In this document: positions 1 through 8,635 of the stretch, piece after piece
Layout: the number at the start of each line of letters is the position of its first letter
Numbering within the stretch: the first letter of the stretch is position 1
From: WRHT01 sp031550525
GTDB taxonomy: Bacteria; Desulfobacterota; Desulfovibrionia; Desulfovibrionales; Desulfovibrionaceae
Length of the DNA: 64,000 nt
Assembly (NCBI GenBank): GCA_031550525.1
Contig: JAVBON010000014.1
Span: 127,287-191,286, forward strand
Reading direction: 5' to 3'
Position numbers and translations under genes: made by a program
The notes under the pieces: generated by a model
Database searches by the model: none
What the model was told of the DNA's origin: nothing
Seen by the model: only the letters and a program-made list of their open reading frames with translations

Positions 1-2
1 AT

Positions 3-875
3 TGCGGCGGGCGCTGCTACATATACCGCCTGCAGTCAGACCTGGCCCTGCCCTTTACGTCACTGTTCTCCACATCAGGGCAGGAGGCTTTAATGGCCTT
101 GCTGCTGTTTTTGGGTCTCATAATAGTTTTCGGCAAAAGCTGGTGCGGCTGGATTTGTCCATTTGGACTGGTACAGGATTGGGTAACTGGCATACGCAAA
201 TTTTTCGGAATTCGCGAGGGTCAGTTAAACAAGCGCCTGCTCGCGGCCCTGGATTACGCCAAGTACATCTCGCTAGCCTGGCTGATTTTGCCCGCGCTTT
301 TATCCGCAGACGTCGACCTTTACCACTCGTTTTGCCGCGTTTGCCCCGTACGCACCATTTTACCGCCGTTTTTCAGCGGGTTCTCCTTCAACCCTCTGTG
401 GGCGTTGGATTCCACCAATCTCATGACCTTGAGCATAAGTATAGCCTTAATGGTGTTTACCGGCAGCGTGCTTGTAGGCATTTTCTTTCGCGAGCGTTTT
501 TTCTGCTATTTTTGTCCCATGGCGGCCTTTATGCACATTTTAAAGCCACTTACCCTACTCCGGCTGGTAAAGGAACCCTCCGCCTGCCACGGCTGCGGCA
601 CCTGCCGCAGAAAATGCACCATGGGCATAGACGCCTCTTACAAGGAACGGGTGAAGACAGAAGTACAGGCCGACGGGTGCAGCGGGTGCTTTGGTTGCGT
701 TGAAAGCTGCTCCAGCGAAGGCGCGCTCAAAATCAAATTCGGCCCAAAGGTTATATTCTCCTCTTCCCGCTCGCATGCAGCCGGGCAATTATCCACGCCC
801 GGCCCCATAAAGCGCCTTAGGGATTTTATAAGGGCGAAAATAAAAGCAAAAACCGGCGCAACTTTTAACTCTTAA
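3..875 (+). CDS. NapH-type membrane polyferredoxin, 5' end cut by window
   Basis: Electron-transfer membrane protein with several iron-sulfur clusters. The reading frame is open to the window edge, so the true start lies upstream; about 290 codons are visible. The order is a CGGRC motif at the edge, a hydrophobic segment, WCGWICP, a second hydrophobic segment, FCRVCP, a third hydrophobic segment, FCYFCP, then two ferredoxin-like clusters (CHGCGTCRRKC and GCSGCFGCVESC). Paired CxxCP motifs at membrane boundaries are typical of the NapH/NosR/CcoG-like polyferredoxins. It ends 22 nt before the dehydratase-like gene and shares its strand. I infer that it may feed electrons to that system. The iron-sulfur membrane nature is well supported; the partner is inference. 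Confidence 0.8.
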   Translation, partial: CGGRCYIYRLQSDLALPFTSLFSTSGQEALMALLLFLGLIIVFGKSWCGWICPFGLVQDWVTGIRKFFGIREGQLNKRLLAALDYAKYISLAWLILPALLSADVDLYHSFCRVCPVRTILPPFFSGFSFNPLWALDSTNLMTLSISIALMVFTGSVLVGIFFRERFFCYFCPMAAFMHILKPLTLLRLVKEPSACHGCGTCRRKCTMGIDASYKERVKTEVQADGCSGCFGCVESCSSEGALKIKFGPKVIFSSSRSHAAGQLSTPGPIKRLRDFIRAKIKAKTGATFNS

Positions 876-897
876 ACAGACAACAGTACCGCAAGAC

Positions 898-2202
898 ATG
901 CCAGCAGAAACAACCAGTACGGCCCAGCCAAGCCGCCATGAGCGCATGCTCCTGAAAGTGGGCGAGCGCAGGCGCGCCGAAATAGATGACGAAATAGCCG
1001 CCCTTACGGCGCGGGAAGAATACTTTCCAGCCCTGCAATACTTCACGCGGGTAGCTTCCGATGGCCTTGACCCACGCAAGGTGGCGGAACGGGTGCAAAA
1101 ACCGGTGCTGGCCCTTATGTGTCTGCAGGCCCCTCTTGAGCTTTTTCACGCCTTCGGGCTGCATCCGTTAAAAATATTCAGCGGGTCGCAAGTTGCCGCA
1201 AGGCTTTCCGCGCCCAGCGTGTCCACACTTATGTGCCCCATGCTGCGTTCCGCCCTGGGGGCGTTGCAACTGGACGCTCCGGCGGTCCCAGCCGATGCGG
1301 GCGTCCCTATAGTGGCCGATCATGCCTTCAGCGCCTGGGTGCTGCCAACTACCTGCGACTGGGTGGTGCGTTTTCCTGAAATGATGGAGAACTGCGGCTA
1401 CAGCCGCACAAAACAACTGCACTATCTGGAGTTGCCACACCTTAAGGACGGCGAGCGCGGGCAAGCCAGATGGCTGGAAGAGATTTACAACCTGCGCGAT
1501 TTTCTGGCCAGACTTACCGGCAAAAAACTGAGCCGCAAAAACCTGCTGCGCTCCATTGAGCTTTACCACGAAGCCTGGCAGGCCTTGAGCCAACTCACGG
1601 ATTTGCGCCGCAAAGGGCTTGTGCCAGGCCTATGGTACGCGCTTATTGTGAACGCCTTTTTTCTGTGCGATGTGGCGGACTGGACCCAAGCGCTCAAAGC
1701 CGCCCTGCACGGCTTTAAGCGCCAGCAAGGCAGCAGGCCGCGCGTAATGCTGGCCGGCTCACCCATATTCTTTCCCAACTTCAAAGTGTTGCACCTTATC
1801 GAGCAGGCCGGTCTTGAGCTGGTGGCCGACGACCTCTGCTCTGGCGAAAGGGTCTTTCCCGGCGGCATCTTTGTGAAAGACACCTCGGAATTCGGCCTTA
1901 TGCAGGCACTGGCCGAGCGTTACCACCAAGGATGCCTGTGCCCAACTTTTGCCGAAAACGACCGCAGGCTGGCCAACATACTAAATCCGGAGCGGCAAAA
2001 ACAGGTAGCCGGGGTGATTTTTCACGTGCTCAAAGGCTGCCACCCTTTTGACGTATCCAGCTTTACTCTGGAACGGCGCATGAGAGAGGGCCCCCTCAAA
2101 TACATCAAGCTGGAAACAGACTACACCTCTGAAGACTCGCAAACCCTGCTCACCCGGCTGGAGGCTTTTCGCGGCACTTTGCCCGCCCAGGCGCAAATAT
2201 AA
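898..2202 (+). CDS. 2-hydroxyacyl-CoA dehydratase D-component family protein (possibly double-cubane cluster type)
   Basis: A 434-residue protein of the HgdB/BcrC/YjiM family, whose members bind Fe-S clusters and are activated by an ATP-dependent reductase such as the next gene. Conserved-looking cysteines sit in LALMCLQAP, STLMCPML, VLPTTCDW, ENCGYS, ADDLCSGE, YHQGCLCP and VLKGCHPFD. The last block resembles the YjiM/double-cubane cluster branch more than classical hydroxyacyl-CoA dehydratases. Only one dehydratase-type subunit is present, whereas classical enzymes have two paralogous subunits; that also points to the single-subunit branch. Family knowledge: such proteins reduce small molecules rather than dehydrating acyl-CoA. 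Exact substrate unknown. Confidence 0.75.
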   Translation: MPAETTSTAQPSRHERMLLKVGERRRAEIDDEIAALTAREEYFPALQYFTRVASDGLDPRKVAERVQKPVLALMCLQAPLELFHAFGLHPLKIFSGSQVAARLSAPSVSTLMCPMLRSALGALQLDAPAVPADAGVPIVADHAFSAWVLPTTCDWVVRFPEMMENCGYSRTKQLHYLELPHLKDGERGQARWLEEIYNLRDFLARLTGKKLSRKNLLRSIELYHEAWQALSQLTDLRRKGLVPGLWYALIVNAFFLCDVADWTQALKAALHGFKRQQGSRPRVMLAGSPIFFPNFKVLHLIEQAGLELVADDLCSGERVFPGGIFVKDTSEFGLMQALAERYHQGCLCPTFAENDRRLANILNPERQKQVAGVIFHVLKGCHPFDVSSFTLERRMREGPLKYIKLETDYTSEDSQTLLTRLEAFRGTLPAQAQI

Positions 2203-2253
2203 ATACGGGCGGCAGCCATTTTATGCAGGGGGTTAGGAAAGGCTCGGGTACAT

Positions 2254-2267
2254 TGCCCGCGCGGGCA
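2254..2267. repeat. 14-bp perfect palindrome in the spacer before the activase gene
   Basis: TGCCCGCGCGGGCA in the 144-nt spacer between the dehydratase-like gene and its activase. It has no T-tract, so it is not an intrinsic terminator. It could be an operator or an mRNA processing/stability hairpin; nothing else in the sequence decides this. Confidence 0.4.
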
Positions 2268-2346
2268 TGCGTATAGGCCCGGCCAATCACCCTTACGCCG
2301 CGTGAATAACTCCGGCATGCTGATACAGAGATAGAAGGAGAATATT

Positions 2347-3111
2347 ATGAGTTTGAACATCGGGCTTGATTTGGGCAGCACCGCCATAAAAATGGTCATT
2401 AACCACAATGGCGAGCTTAAATGGCACAAAAAAGTGCCTACTGCGCCGGGGCAGGAAAAAATAGCCAAAGATTTGATTGAAGTGGCGCTTGAAGAATACG
2501 GCCTGGCGGAAGGCGATATAAAGGATGTGGCCGCCACCGGTTACGGAAAAGGCCTGGTAAGTTTCGCTGGCGTGCGGGTTGATGAAATTTCGGCTAACGC
2601 CAGGGGTATTTTCGCCCTCAGTAACGGCGACTGCCGCACTATAATCAACATAGGCGGGCAGGACCTTAAGGTAATTAATCTGGAGGAAAACGGACAAATC
2701 TCTAATTTCAAGATGAATGACAAATGCGCTGCGGGCACGGGCCGCTTTTTTGAGTTGGCCGCCCGTATACTGGATACGCCCATAGGAGAATTCGGCCGCC
2801 TTAGCCAAAGCACCGATGAAACTGTGGAGCTTAACAGCACCTGCGTGGTTTTTGCCGAAAGCGAAATCGTTTCGCTCATCGCAAAAGGCACCCCGAAAGA
2901 AGCCATTATTCGCGGCCTGCACTATTCCGTGGCCCGCCGTATCGGTAACCTGATGGGGCGTAACGCCTCCGGGCGGGGCATTTATCTTGACGGCGGCCCG
3001 GCGCAAAACGCCGGATTGCTGGAAGCTTTGGAAGACGAATTGCTTATGGAAATAAAGGTGCTGCCGCAGCCGCAATTTACCGTGGCTTTCGGCGCAACCT
3101 TGGCAGCATAG
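2347..3111 (+). CDS. acyl-CoA dehydratase activase (BadF/BadG/HgdC family ATPase)
   Basis: A 254-residue ASKHA-fold ATPase that couples ATP hydrolysis to injection of a low-potential electron into the partner protein. The N-terminus carries the phosphate-binding GLDLGSTAIK loop. Residues around 120-128 read NDKCAAGTG, supplying the cysteine that helps hold the [4Fe-4S] cluster at the dimer interface. The second cysteine of the pair is probably in ELNSTCVVFAESE, which matches the family motif. A second nucleotide loop is at YLDGGPAQN. Length is normal for HgdC-type activators. A strong RBS (GAAGGAG) lies 6-7 nt before the ATG. Position directly behind the dehydratase-like gene supports a functional pair. 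Confidence 0.88.
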   Translation: MSLNIGLDLGSTAIKMVINHNGELKWHKKVPTAPGQEKIAKDLIEVALEEYGLAEGDIKDVAATGYGKGLVSFAGVRVDEISANARGIFALSNGDCRTIINIGGQDLKVINLEENGQISNFKMNDKCAAGTGRFFELAARILDTPIGEFGRLSQSTDETVELNSTCVVFAESEIVSLIAKGTPKEAIIRGLHYSVARRIGNLMGRNASGRGIYLDGGPAQNAGLLEALEDELLMEIKVLPQPQFTVAFGATLAA

Positions 3112-3117
3112 GGGGTG

Positions 3118-3319
3118 TTCACACAGCGTGAATTTTTGCGTTTTGGCAAGTAAAAAGACTTTTTATGCGGGTAACATACCCTTACGGTATGTTACCGAAA
3201 ATTATGCAGGAAAACATAATTGGACTGCGCGACCGCCCAAAGGGTGAGGCACAGGGCGTGCCGCGCCAGATAAAAAGGTTTTCTTACCCGTGCTGGTGGC
3301 AAAAAGACCGTTGCGTGAA
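3118..3319 (+). repeat. long-palindrome intergenic element, copy 1 (divergent, ~200 bp)
   Basis: Begins 7 nt after the activase stop. The ends TTCACACAGCG and CGTTGCGTGAA are inverted repeats (9/11), followed inward by TTTTTGC opposite GCAAAAA. The left arm carries GGCAAGTAAAAAGAC, which matches the conserved block of the other copies. Near the centre of the left half is a perfect 10-bp inverted repeat (3171-3180 with 3186-3195, GTAACATACC/GGTATGTTAC) with a 5-nt spacer. It is longer than the others and lacks the TGACGCA block, so membership is less certain. The central inverted repeat could alternatively be an operator for the downstream DUF4198 gene. Confidence 0.55.
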
Positions 3320-3363
3320 TAAACCCTAGCCACAATAACCCTCTAACACTACAAGGATTAGAT

Positions 3364-4146
3364 ATGTTCTCGCATAAAAAAATCGCTCTTACCTTGCTGT
3401 TTGTGCTGGGCAGCGCAAGTACCGCCTTTGCCCACGACTTCTGGATGCAAGGCTCGGCCCCCAAAGCAGGGCAAAAGCTTACGGCTGAAATAGGCTTCGG
3501 CCACTCTTTCGCTAAAACCGAGCCGTTGCAGGAGCAAATGCTAAACAGCTTCAACCCTGTGGAAGTTGTAGGCGTAAAAGGCAAGCTTGCTATGGAGCCA
3601 GGCGCGGCCAACAACGTGTTCACCAGCAAAAAAGCAGTGGAGAAAGGCAGCTACTATGTGCTCGGCTCCATGAAGCCCAATGTGTTTACAAGAGCGGAAA
3701 GCGGCTTCTCGCGCAAGTACAAGAATGAAGTGGAAGCCCCCATGGAATGCAACGAGTACAACATGTATTCCAAAGGCATAGTAAACATAGACAGCGCTGG
3801 CGACCTTGATTTTCTTAAAAAGCCGCAGGGGCAGAAGCTGGAAATAATTCCGCAGGTATTGCCATCCTCCGTCAAACCTGGCCAGCCCATGCAGTTTTTG
3901 GTGCTTTATGACGGAGCGCCTCTGGCCTGGGCCGAAGTAGCGGCCGTGCTGGACGGCTTCAGCCACGGCGACGAAAACGCCAAAGCCTTTGCCAGTAAAA
4001 CCAACAAAAATGGCCTGGTAAACTTTATTCCGCTGGTGGAAGGCTACTGGAAGGTCGCCGTAATACACAAAACGCCGTACCAGAACAAAGACCTGTGCGA
4101 CAACAGCAATTACATCGGCTCAATAACCTTCAAGATTGGCAATTAG
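3364..4146 (+). CDS. DUF4198 periplasmic protein, probably metal-uptake accessory
   Basis: A 260-residue exported protein. The first 23 residues form a clear signal peptide ending STAFA, and the mature protein begins HDFWMQ. That aromatic/His start is typical of the DUF4198 family, found beside TonB receptors and metal transporters. The body is predicted beta-rich and ends with a domain containing ALAWAEVAAVLDG, similar in style to periplasmic Ig-like binding domains. RBS AAGGA precedes ATG by 6 nt. The gene lies 127 nt upstream of a TonB-dependent receptor, suggesting they handle the same metal or metal chelate. The ligand cannot be read from sequence; iron is suggested by the neighbouring Fur-like box and feo operon. 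Confidence 0.7.
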   Translation: MFSHKKIALTLLFVLGSASTAFAHDFWMQGSAPKAGQKLTAEIGFGHSFAKTEPLQEQMLNSFNPVEVVGVKGKLAMEPGAANNVFTSKKAVEKGSYYVLGSMKPNVFTRAESGFSRKYKNEVEAPMECNEYNMYSKGIVNIDSAGDLDFLKKPQGQKLEIIPQVLPSSVKPGQPMQFLVLYDGAPLAWAEVAAVLDGFSHGDENAKAFASKTNKNGLVNFIPLVEGYWKVAVIHKTPYQNKDLCDNSNYIGSITFKIGN

Positions 4147-4188
4147 CGCTTTTGCATCAAACTATATCGATAAATTGATAGCAGTACT

Positions 4189-4207
4189 CAAAATCATTCT
4201 CATAATC
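4189..4207. promoter_or_regulatory. candidate Fur box upstream of the TonB receptor
   Basis: On the minus strand this 19-mer reads GATTATGAGAATGATTTTG and matches the classical Fur consensus GATAATGATAATCATTATC at 14 of 19 positions. It lies about 70-90 nt upstream of the receptor start. Together with the box before feoA at 13097-13115 it suggests iron control of both transcription units. Fur boxes are AT-rich and degenerate, so a genome-wide motif scan would be needed to set significance. Confidence 0.5.
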
Positions 4208-4222
4208 ACCATCTAAATATCA

Positions 4223-4258
4223 GTTCCCCGGCTCCGCGCTACGCAGCAGCCGGGGAAC
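4223..4258 (+). other. 11-bp perfect hairpin in the leader of the TonB receptor
   Basis: GTTCCCCGGCT pairs with AGCCGGGGAAC around a 14-nt loop. There is no T-tract behind it and the receptor RBS (AGGAG at 4266-4270) starts only 8 nt downstream. It could be a leader-stability or translation-control hairpin, or a degraded terminator of the DUF4198 gene. Confidence 0.45.
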
Positions 4259-4279
4259 GAAAATCAGGAGACAATGCCA

Positions 4280-6376
4280 ATGCGCATAATAACCAATAAA
4301 TCCGCAATTACGGCAAGCCTGCTGCTCTCGTTGCTGCTATGCATGCCAGCGGCGGCGGAAGATAAAGACATACTTGAACAGGCCGAAATAAAAACCCAGT
4401 TGGATACGGTAAAAGTAACCTCCGGCCGCCTGGAACAAGAACTGCAAGACGTGCCTATGTCGGTTTCGGTAATTTCCGCCGAGTATATTGAAAACAACCC
4501 GCAAACCGGCATTCAGGATTACCTGCGCGATGTGCCGGGTGTGCATGTTAGCCAGACGCCATACGGAAAATACATATTCAGCATACGCGGCTACGATAAC
4601 GACAGAGTTGTTCTGCTTATAAACGGCATACGCCAAAACAGCGCCAGCGCCCTTTTAAGTGAGGAAAGCGGCGGGCTGGAAATTGACGCGTCCGAAATAG
4701 AGCGCATTGAGGTAATAAAAGGTCCGGCCTCAGCTCTTTATGGCTCCGATGCCGTGGGCGGCGTTATAAACATCATAACCAAAAAAAGCAGTGACAAGCT
4801 CGCCTCGTTCACCATAGGCGGCACTTACGACACCTCCATTACCGCTTTCACGCCGCGCTTTTCCGCTTCCGGCACCGCCGAAAACGGCATCAACTACCGC
4901 GTTTCCACCAGCCACGTAAAAGCGCACGACCGCAAACTGCCGGATAACGAAACCTTTGACTACAGCGACTATGAAAAAGAGACCTACTCCGGCCTGCTCG
5001 GCTATAACTGGAGTAAGGGCCGTGTAGCGCTGCTTGCCGACTACTACAGCGGCTCAAACAAGATGCCAACCACCGACGGCCGCGAGCAAAAAATGATGTA
5101 CGGCCATAATTACCTGGAATACACCCGCGACAAACGCACCACGGTAACCGGCAACCTCTCGTTGGACGACCTTACCAAAAATCTGGTGCAGTTTAACGCC
5201 ACCGTATACTATCAAAAATTAGAGTCGCATTTGGACAGCGTGGGCGACGCCAGCGAAAGCACCATGAACAGCACGGCCTACCCCTATGTTTTCGGCATAG
5301 ATGAAAACTACGCCGTTGGCGGCACCATTCAGGCCAACTGGTCGTTTTTCGATTCACACCTGCTCATTACCGGCGTTGATTACGAATACAGCCATATGGA
5401 AAGCACCGGCGACTATGTGGGCCTGCGGGCCAACACCAACGCGATTCTTGATGAAGACCGCAAAGGCTATGCCCAAAACATAGCCGTATTTGCCCAAGAC
5501 GAATGGAGCATATTCAACTCCCTGGCCCTCACGGTGGGCCTGCGCTACACCAACAACACCATTGAGCTGACTGATGACAAGACCTTTCCCGAACGCGAAG
5601 GAAAAGAAACCGACAACAACGTGGTGGGCAACATAGGGCTGGTGTACAGGGGCATAGATAACCTGGCCCTGCGGGCCATTTACTCGCAAGGCTACCGCAG
5701 CCCCAGCCTTACGGACAAGTTTATGGGCAATACCCAGCGTTATATGCCCAACCCCGATCTGGACCCGGAAAAATCCTACAACTACGAGCTTGGCGCACGT
5801 TATTACAACGGCATAGTCACAGTTGACGTGGGCGGCTTTTACAGCGAGCTAAAAGACGCCTTCTCCGGCGTGGACACGGGCATTCCACACCCGGCCGGGC
5901 GCAACTATTTTAAGGTGGAAAACGTGGAAAAGGCCAAAAGCTTCGGCACGGAAGCCAACGCCTCTGTATTTATCGAGCCGCTCGGCCTTACGCCCTACGG
6001 CTCCATGACCTGGATGCGCTATCAGTACAACTATGCCACCGGCCTTAAAACCTTCGATTCCGGCAGGCCGGAAATGTGGGGCACCTTCGGCATAAAGTGG
6101 GAGCATAACATAGTGCGGGATTTGCTCTTTTATTCCGACCTCAGCATGACCATGTCCGACGGGTACAAAACCCAAAACTCCGACGGTAGTTACTCCGCCA
6201 ACAACCACTTCAAATCCGGCAAACAGCTTAACCTGGCGCTGGGCGTGCGCGGCGGCGAAGAGCATAAATACCAGGTTGCCCTGAACCTGCGTAACCTGCT
6301 GGACGACCCCTACGAGCCCGACGGCTACTTCACGCCGGGCTTCCACGCCATACTTGGCGCGAGTTATACCTGGTAA
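4280..6376 (+). CDS. TonB-dependent outer-membrane receptor
   Basis: About 698 residues. A signal peptide ends near PAAAEDK. A plug domain follows: VPMSVSVISAEYI, LRDVPGVHVSQ, FSIRGYDNDRVVLLINGIR, then IERIEVIKGPASALYGSDAVGGVINI, the hallmark plug motif. A 22-strand barrel then ends in an aromatic residue (GASYTW), as expected for BAM insertion. The family imports siderophores, haem or other metal chelates using TonB energy. Two in-frame ATGs exist (4274 and 4280); the AGGAG at 4266-4270 is only 3 nt from the first but 9 nt from the second, so 4280 is preferred. The preceding Fur-like box and DUF4198 gene favour an iron or metal ligand. Confidence 0.9.
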   Translation: MRIITNKSAITASLLLSLLLCMPAAAEDKDILEQAEIKTQLDTVKVTSGRLEQELQDVPMSVSVISAEYIENNPQTGIQDYLRDVPGVHVSQTPYGKYIFSIRGYDNDRVVLLINGIRQNSASALLSEESGGLEIDASEIERIEVIKGPASALYGSDAVGGVINIITKKSSDKLASFTIGGTYDTSITAFTPRFSASGTAENGINYRVSTSHVKAHDRKLPDNETFDYSDYEKETYSGLLGYNWSKGRVALLADYYSGSNKMPTTDGREQKMMYGHNYLEYTRDKRTTVTGNLSLDDLTKNLVQFNATVYYQKLESHLDSVGDASESTMNSTAYPYVFGIDENYAVGGTIQANWSFFDSHLLITGVDYEYSHMESTGDYVGLRANTNAILDEDRKGYAQNIAVFAQDEWSIFNSLALTVGLRYTNNTIELTDDKTFPEREGKETDNNVVGNIGLVYRGIDNLALRAIYSQGYRSPSLTDKFMGNTQRYMPNPDLDPEKSYNYELGARYYNGIVTVDVGGFYSELKDAFSGVDTGIPHPAGRNYFKVENVEKAKSFGTEANASVFIEPLGLTPYGSMTWMRYQYNYATGLKTFDSGRPEMWGTFGIKWEHNIVRDLLFYSDLSMTMSDGYKTQNSDGSYSANNHFKSGKQLNLALGVRGGEEHKYQVALNLRNLLDDPYEPDGYFTPGFHAILGASYTW

Positions 6377-6382
6377 AAACTA

Positions 6383-6424
6383 ATGTGCCTTGCCCACTCG
6401 CAGATGCGAGCGGGCAAGGCACAT
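6383..6424. terminator. bidirectional terminator between receptor and DUF4857-like gene
   Basis: ATGTGCCTTGCCC pairs perfectly with GGGCAAGGCACAT, with an inner CTCGCA/TGCGAG stem. It sits between converging genes and is followed on + by an AT-rich stretch (AAAAATATTTTATTG). Confidence 0.85.
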
Positions 6425-6433
6425 AAAAATATT

Positions 6434-7714
6434 TTATTGTTCTTCAATAAAAAAGCAGGCAATCAGGCCGTAAATGCCGGTAAGGCATATAACCAGGCAA
6501 GAGCTTGGGCTGAAAGGCCTTTTAAAGCGCATACGCCTGTAAAGCATATATGCCACGAAGAGGCCAAGACCAAGCAAAATGGAAAAATTGCTCCAGTACT
6601 TGCCAAATTCCATGGATATTCCAACCTGGCCGGAAGCCGCGTCATCAAGACGCACGCTGAAAGGGAACAGAGCATCGCGCAGCTTGTGCTTCCAAGTTCT
6701 TAGCGCGCGCGACATATGGTGCTCATACCGTGCCAGTACTTTAAAATCTTTATCCATGGCAGTTGCACGTGCCGTTTCTCTATCGCTCCATACCGCCGTG
6801 CGGTAAAGGGGGTCGAAAATCAGCTTCAAATCCATACGATCCGGATTGTAACCGGCAAGGGGGAGCTTAATGAGGCCATAGCCGCCGGAGAACAGGTAGA
6901 CCGAATTATCCTCGCCAAACAACAGGCCGTGGTAGCGCCGGTCTTCATTCTCCACCACTTTTATATACCGTGCGCGCACAGCCCGCGGCACCGGAGTTTT
7001 TACTACCAGCGGCCTGCCCTCTGCCCTGCGCACGTGAAAAACGGAGTGGTTCGCATCCACTATAAAAACGCCGTCGTCAAAAGATTTTAGAATAGTAAAA
7101 TTACCCGCCACCGTGCGCGCAGGGAAGACAAAACCTTCTTTCAGCAAAGCCGAGGTAAACATGCCGCTAAGTTCAGCATCAACGCTATTGTAGTCCGCGT
7201 TAACAAATTCCATGGCGTCGGCGGCCATGCGGAAGCGATCGTCGGGAAAAACCAGCCCGGCCTGCCCAGACTGCGCCTCAAACAACGGGTAAATGCCCAT
7301 GTCCGGGCCCGGCCCGGCCAGAGTTGCGCTGTTCACCTCAAGCACCTGTCTCTCTTGGCGGATCACGGCCTTATCCAATATCCGCCCGTCCAGTTGCAGG
7401 GGCAGGTAGCCGCGCAGCTCCATATTGCGGTAATAGATAAAGGGCAAAAGGCGTTCGAACTCAAGCCTGTCGTAATAAATGCCATCCTGATCTTTATAGA
7501 CGATGTCCGAATGATGGTCTTCGGCCTTGGCCGCAGCGGCCGGGTCGTGAAAGGCCGCGCGCTCGGTGTAGATAAAGCGCTTGCTCACCGGGCTGTAAAA
7601 AACATGGGTGTTTTCGATGCGCGTGAATACAAGGCTGTCGTACAGCCTTGGCATAAACACGGCCAGCACCGCGATGGTGAGTAGATAAAATGCGGCGGAA
7701 GATATTTTGTACAT
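6434..7714 (-). CDS. membrane-anchored protein resembling DUF4857, last gene of the iron/ABC run
   Basis: A 426-residue protein with an N-terminal membrane helix (about residues 6-25), a large extracytoplasmic region of about 330 residues rich in beta-type repeats, and two C-terminal helices (about 365-385 and 405-422). This layout and its place beside an ABC ATPase and permease fit the DUF4857 family, which is known to me only as an ABC-associated protein of unknown function. It contains none of the common catalytic motifs I can recognise. The gene is separated from the upstream permease gene by a copy of the long-palindrome element. Most likely a non-catalytic partner of the ABC system; the family label is tentative. 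Confidence 0.55.
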   Translation of the reverse strand: MYKISSAAFYLLTIAVLAVFMPRLYDSLVFTRIENTHVFYSPVSKRFIYTERAAFHDPAAAAKAEDHHSDIVYKDQDGIYYDRLEFERLLPFIYYRNMELRGYLPLQLDGRILDKAVIRQERQVLEVNSATLAGPGPDMGIYPLFEAQSGQAGLVFPDDRFRMAADAMEFVNADYNSVDAELSGMFTSALLKEGFVFPARTVAGNFTILKSFDDGVFIVDANHSVFHVRRAEGRPLVVKTPVPRAVRARYIKVVENEDRRYHGLLFGEDNSVYLFSGGYGLIKLPLAGYNPDRMDLKLIFDPLYRTAVWSDRETARATAMDKDFKVLARYEHHMSRALRTWKHKLRDALFPFSVRLDDAASGQVGISMEFGKYWSNFSILLGLGLFVAYMLYRRMRFKRPFSPSSCLVICLTGIYGLIACFFIEEQ

Positions 7715-7715
7715 T

Positions 7716-7934
7716 ATGAAGTTATCTCATAATTAAAATTTCTGTTCTCCGGCAAGAAAGGCCGGTTGATTCTCCGCGCCCCGCCGCTCACCCCTTTGTG
7801 GAGACTGCGGTATCCAATGTTGCAACCCCGCGAAATTGTAAGGCCAGAGCACGGCGTATACATCGGACCGGCCTGACGCAGCCGGAACAGACGCGGCCTG
7901 TACGAGACAAAAAGGTGCTTATAAGCTGAGCTCT
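7716..7934 (+). repeat. long-palindrome intergenic element, copy 2 (longer form)
   Basis: Fills the 218-nt gap between two minus-strand genes. The left end GAAGTTATCTCATAATT matches the terminal repeat of copy 6 (40361-40507) and the first ~38 nt are near-identical to it, including TTCTCCGGCAAG. The right half carries CCTGACGCAGC, the conserved signature, and GACAAAAAG. The right terminal repeat is degenerate. It is inserted antisense to the surrounding genes and is longer than most copies because of extra sequence in its middle. Confidence 0.6.
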
Positions 7935-8634
7935 ACTCTTGCCTGCGATGCCGAAAATGATAGGCGGGAAGCAAAGCGGCCAGCAAAAGCAGCGGCAGCG
8001 CGGCAGCCAGCACTGGCCATGAGCCTGCGTACGCGCCGGGCGGCGCTTGCCGCAACATTATGGCGGCAAGGCCGCCGGCAAGCAGCAGGTTGAACACACG
8101 CAGCTTGATCCTGGGCTCCATAAAGGCCAATGTCACGCCCAAGTAAGCCGTAAACCCGGCGATAACCCAAGGCAAAAAGGTAAACAGCGCCGCTATGCAG
8201 GCCTCGTAGGGAAAATAAATAGCGCTTACCCAGGCCAAAGCCGCCGCATCCAGACCCATCAGGGCGGCAAGCCCGCACAGGCCTATAAAAAGATGCGCCA
8301 GCACCACAATATTGGAGCCCGCCGGTAAATGCAGAGAAAGGCGCATGCGCTCGTCGCGCATTTCCGGCAGAAATTGCAGGCAGGCCAGCGCCAGGCCGGT
8401 AAGCAGCGGGACGAAACGCAGAGCGCCGTAATAAAGCTGGCCCAGCCCCATTACCCGGTACCAGACTATTTCAGCATGATCCAACCGGAAGAGATGCCGA
8501 GTTTCTACATACAGGCACAGCATCAGTGCGGCGTTAAGGCCCAGCAACAACAGCCAGACGGAACGCAGCTTTACATACTCTTTAAAAAAAACACCGCGCA
8601 GTACAGAGCAAAAGGATGGAAGACCCGCCATCAT
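7933..8634 (-). CDS. ABC transporter permease-like membrane protein
   Basis: About 233 residues with six likely membrane helices: residues near 20-40 (LLLLGLNAALMLCLYV), 55-80, 105-130, 140-165, 170-190 and 200-225. No strong family motif, but it follows the ATPase gene by a single base (TGA-G-ATG), which ties it to that transporter. A TTG start 27 nt upstream inside the ATPase gene is also open; I prefer the ATG at 8634 because it immediately follows the ATPase stop and needs no rare start. Substrate unknown; the position behind feoB suggests a role in metal or envelope homeostasis. Confidence 0.65.
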   Translation of the reverse strand: MMAGLPSFCSVLRGVFFKEYVKLRSVWLLLLGLNAALMLCLYVETRHLFRLDHAEIVWYRVMGLGQLYYGALRFVPLLTGLALACLQFLPEMRDERMRLSLHLPAGSNIVVLAHLFIGLCGLAALMGLDAAALAWVSAIYFPYEACIAALFTFLPWVIAGFTAYLGVTLAFMEPRIKLRVFNLLLAGGLAAIMLRQAPPGAYAGSWPVLAAALPLLLLAALLPAYHFRHRRQE

Positions 8635-8635
8635 C

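Noticed and set aside
3171..3195. Perfect 10-bp inverted repeat taken as a terminator of the activase gene
   Set aside because: No T-tract follows. It is better explained as part of the palindromic element or as an operator.
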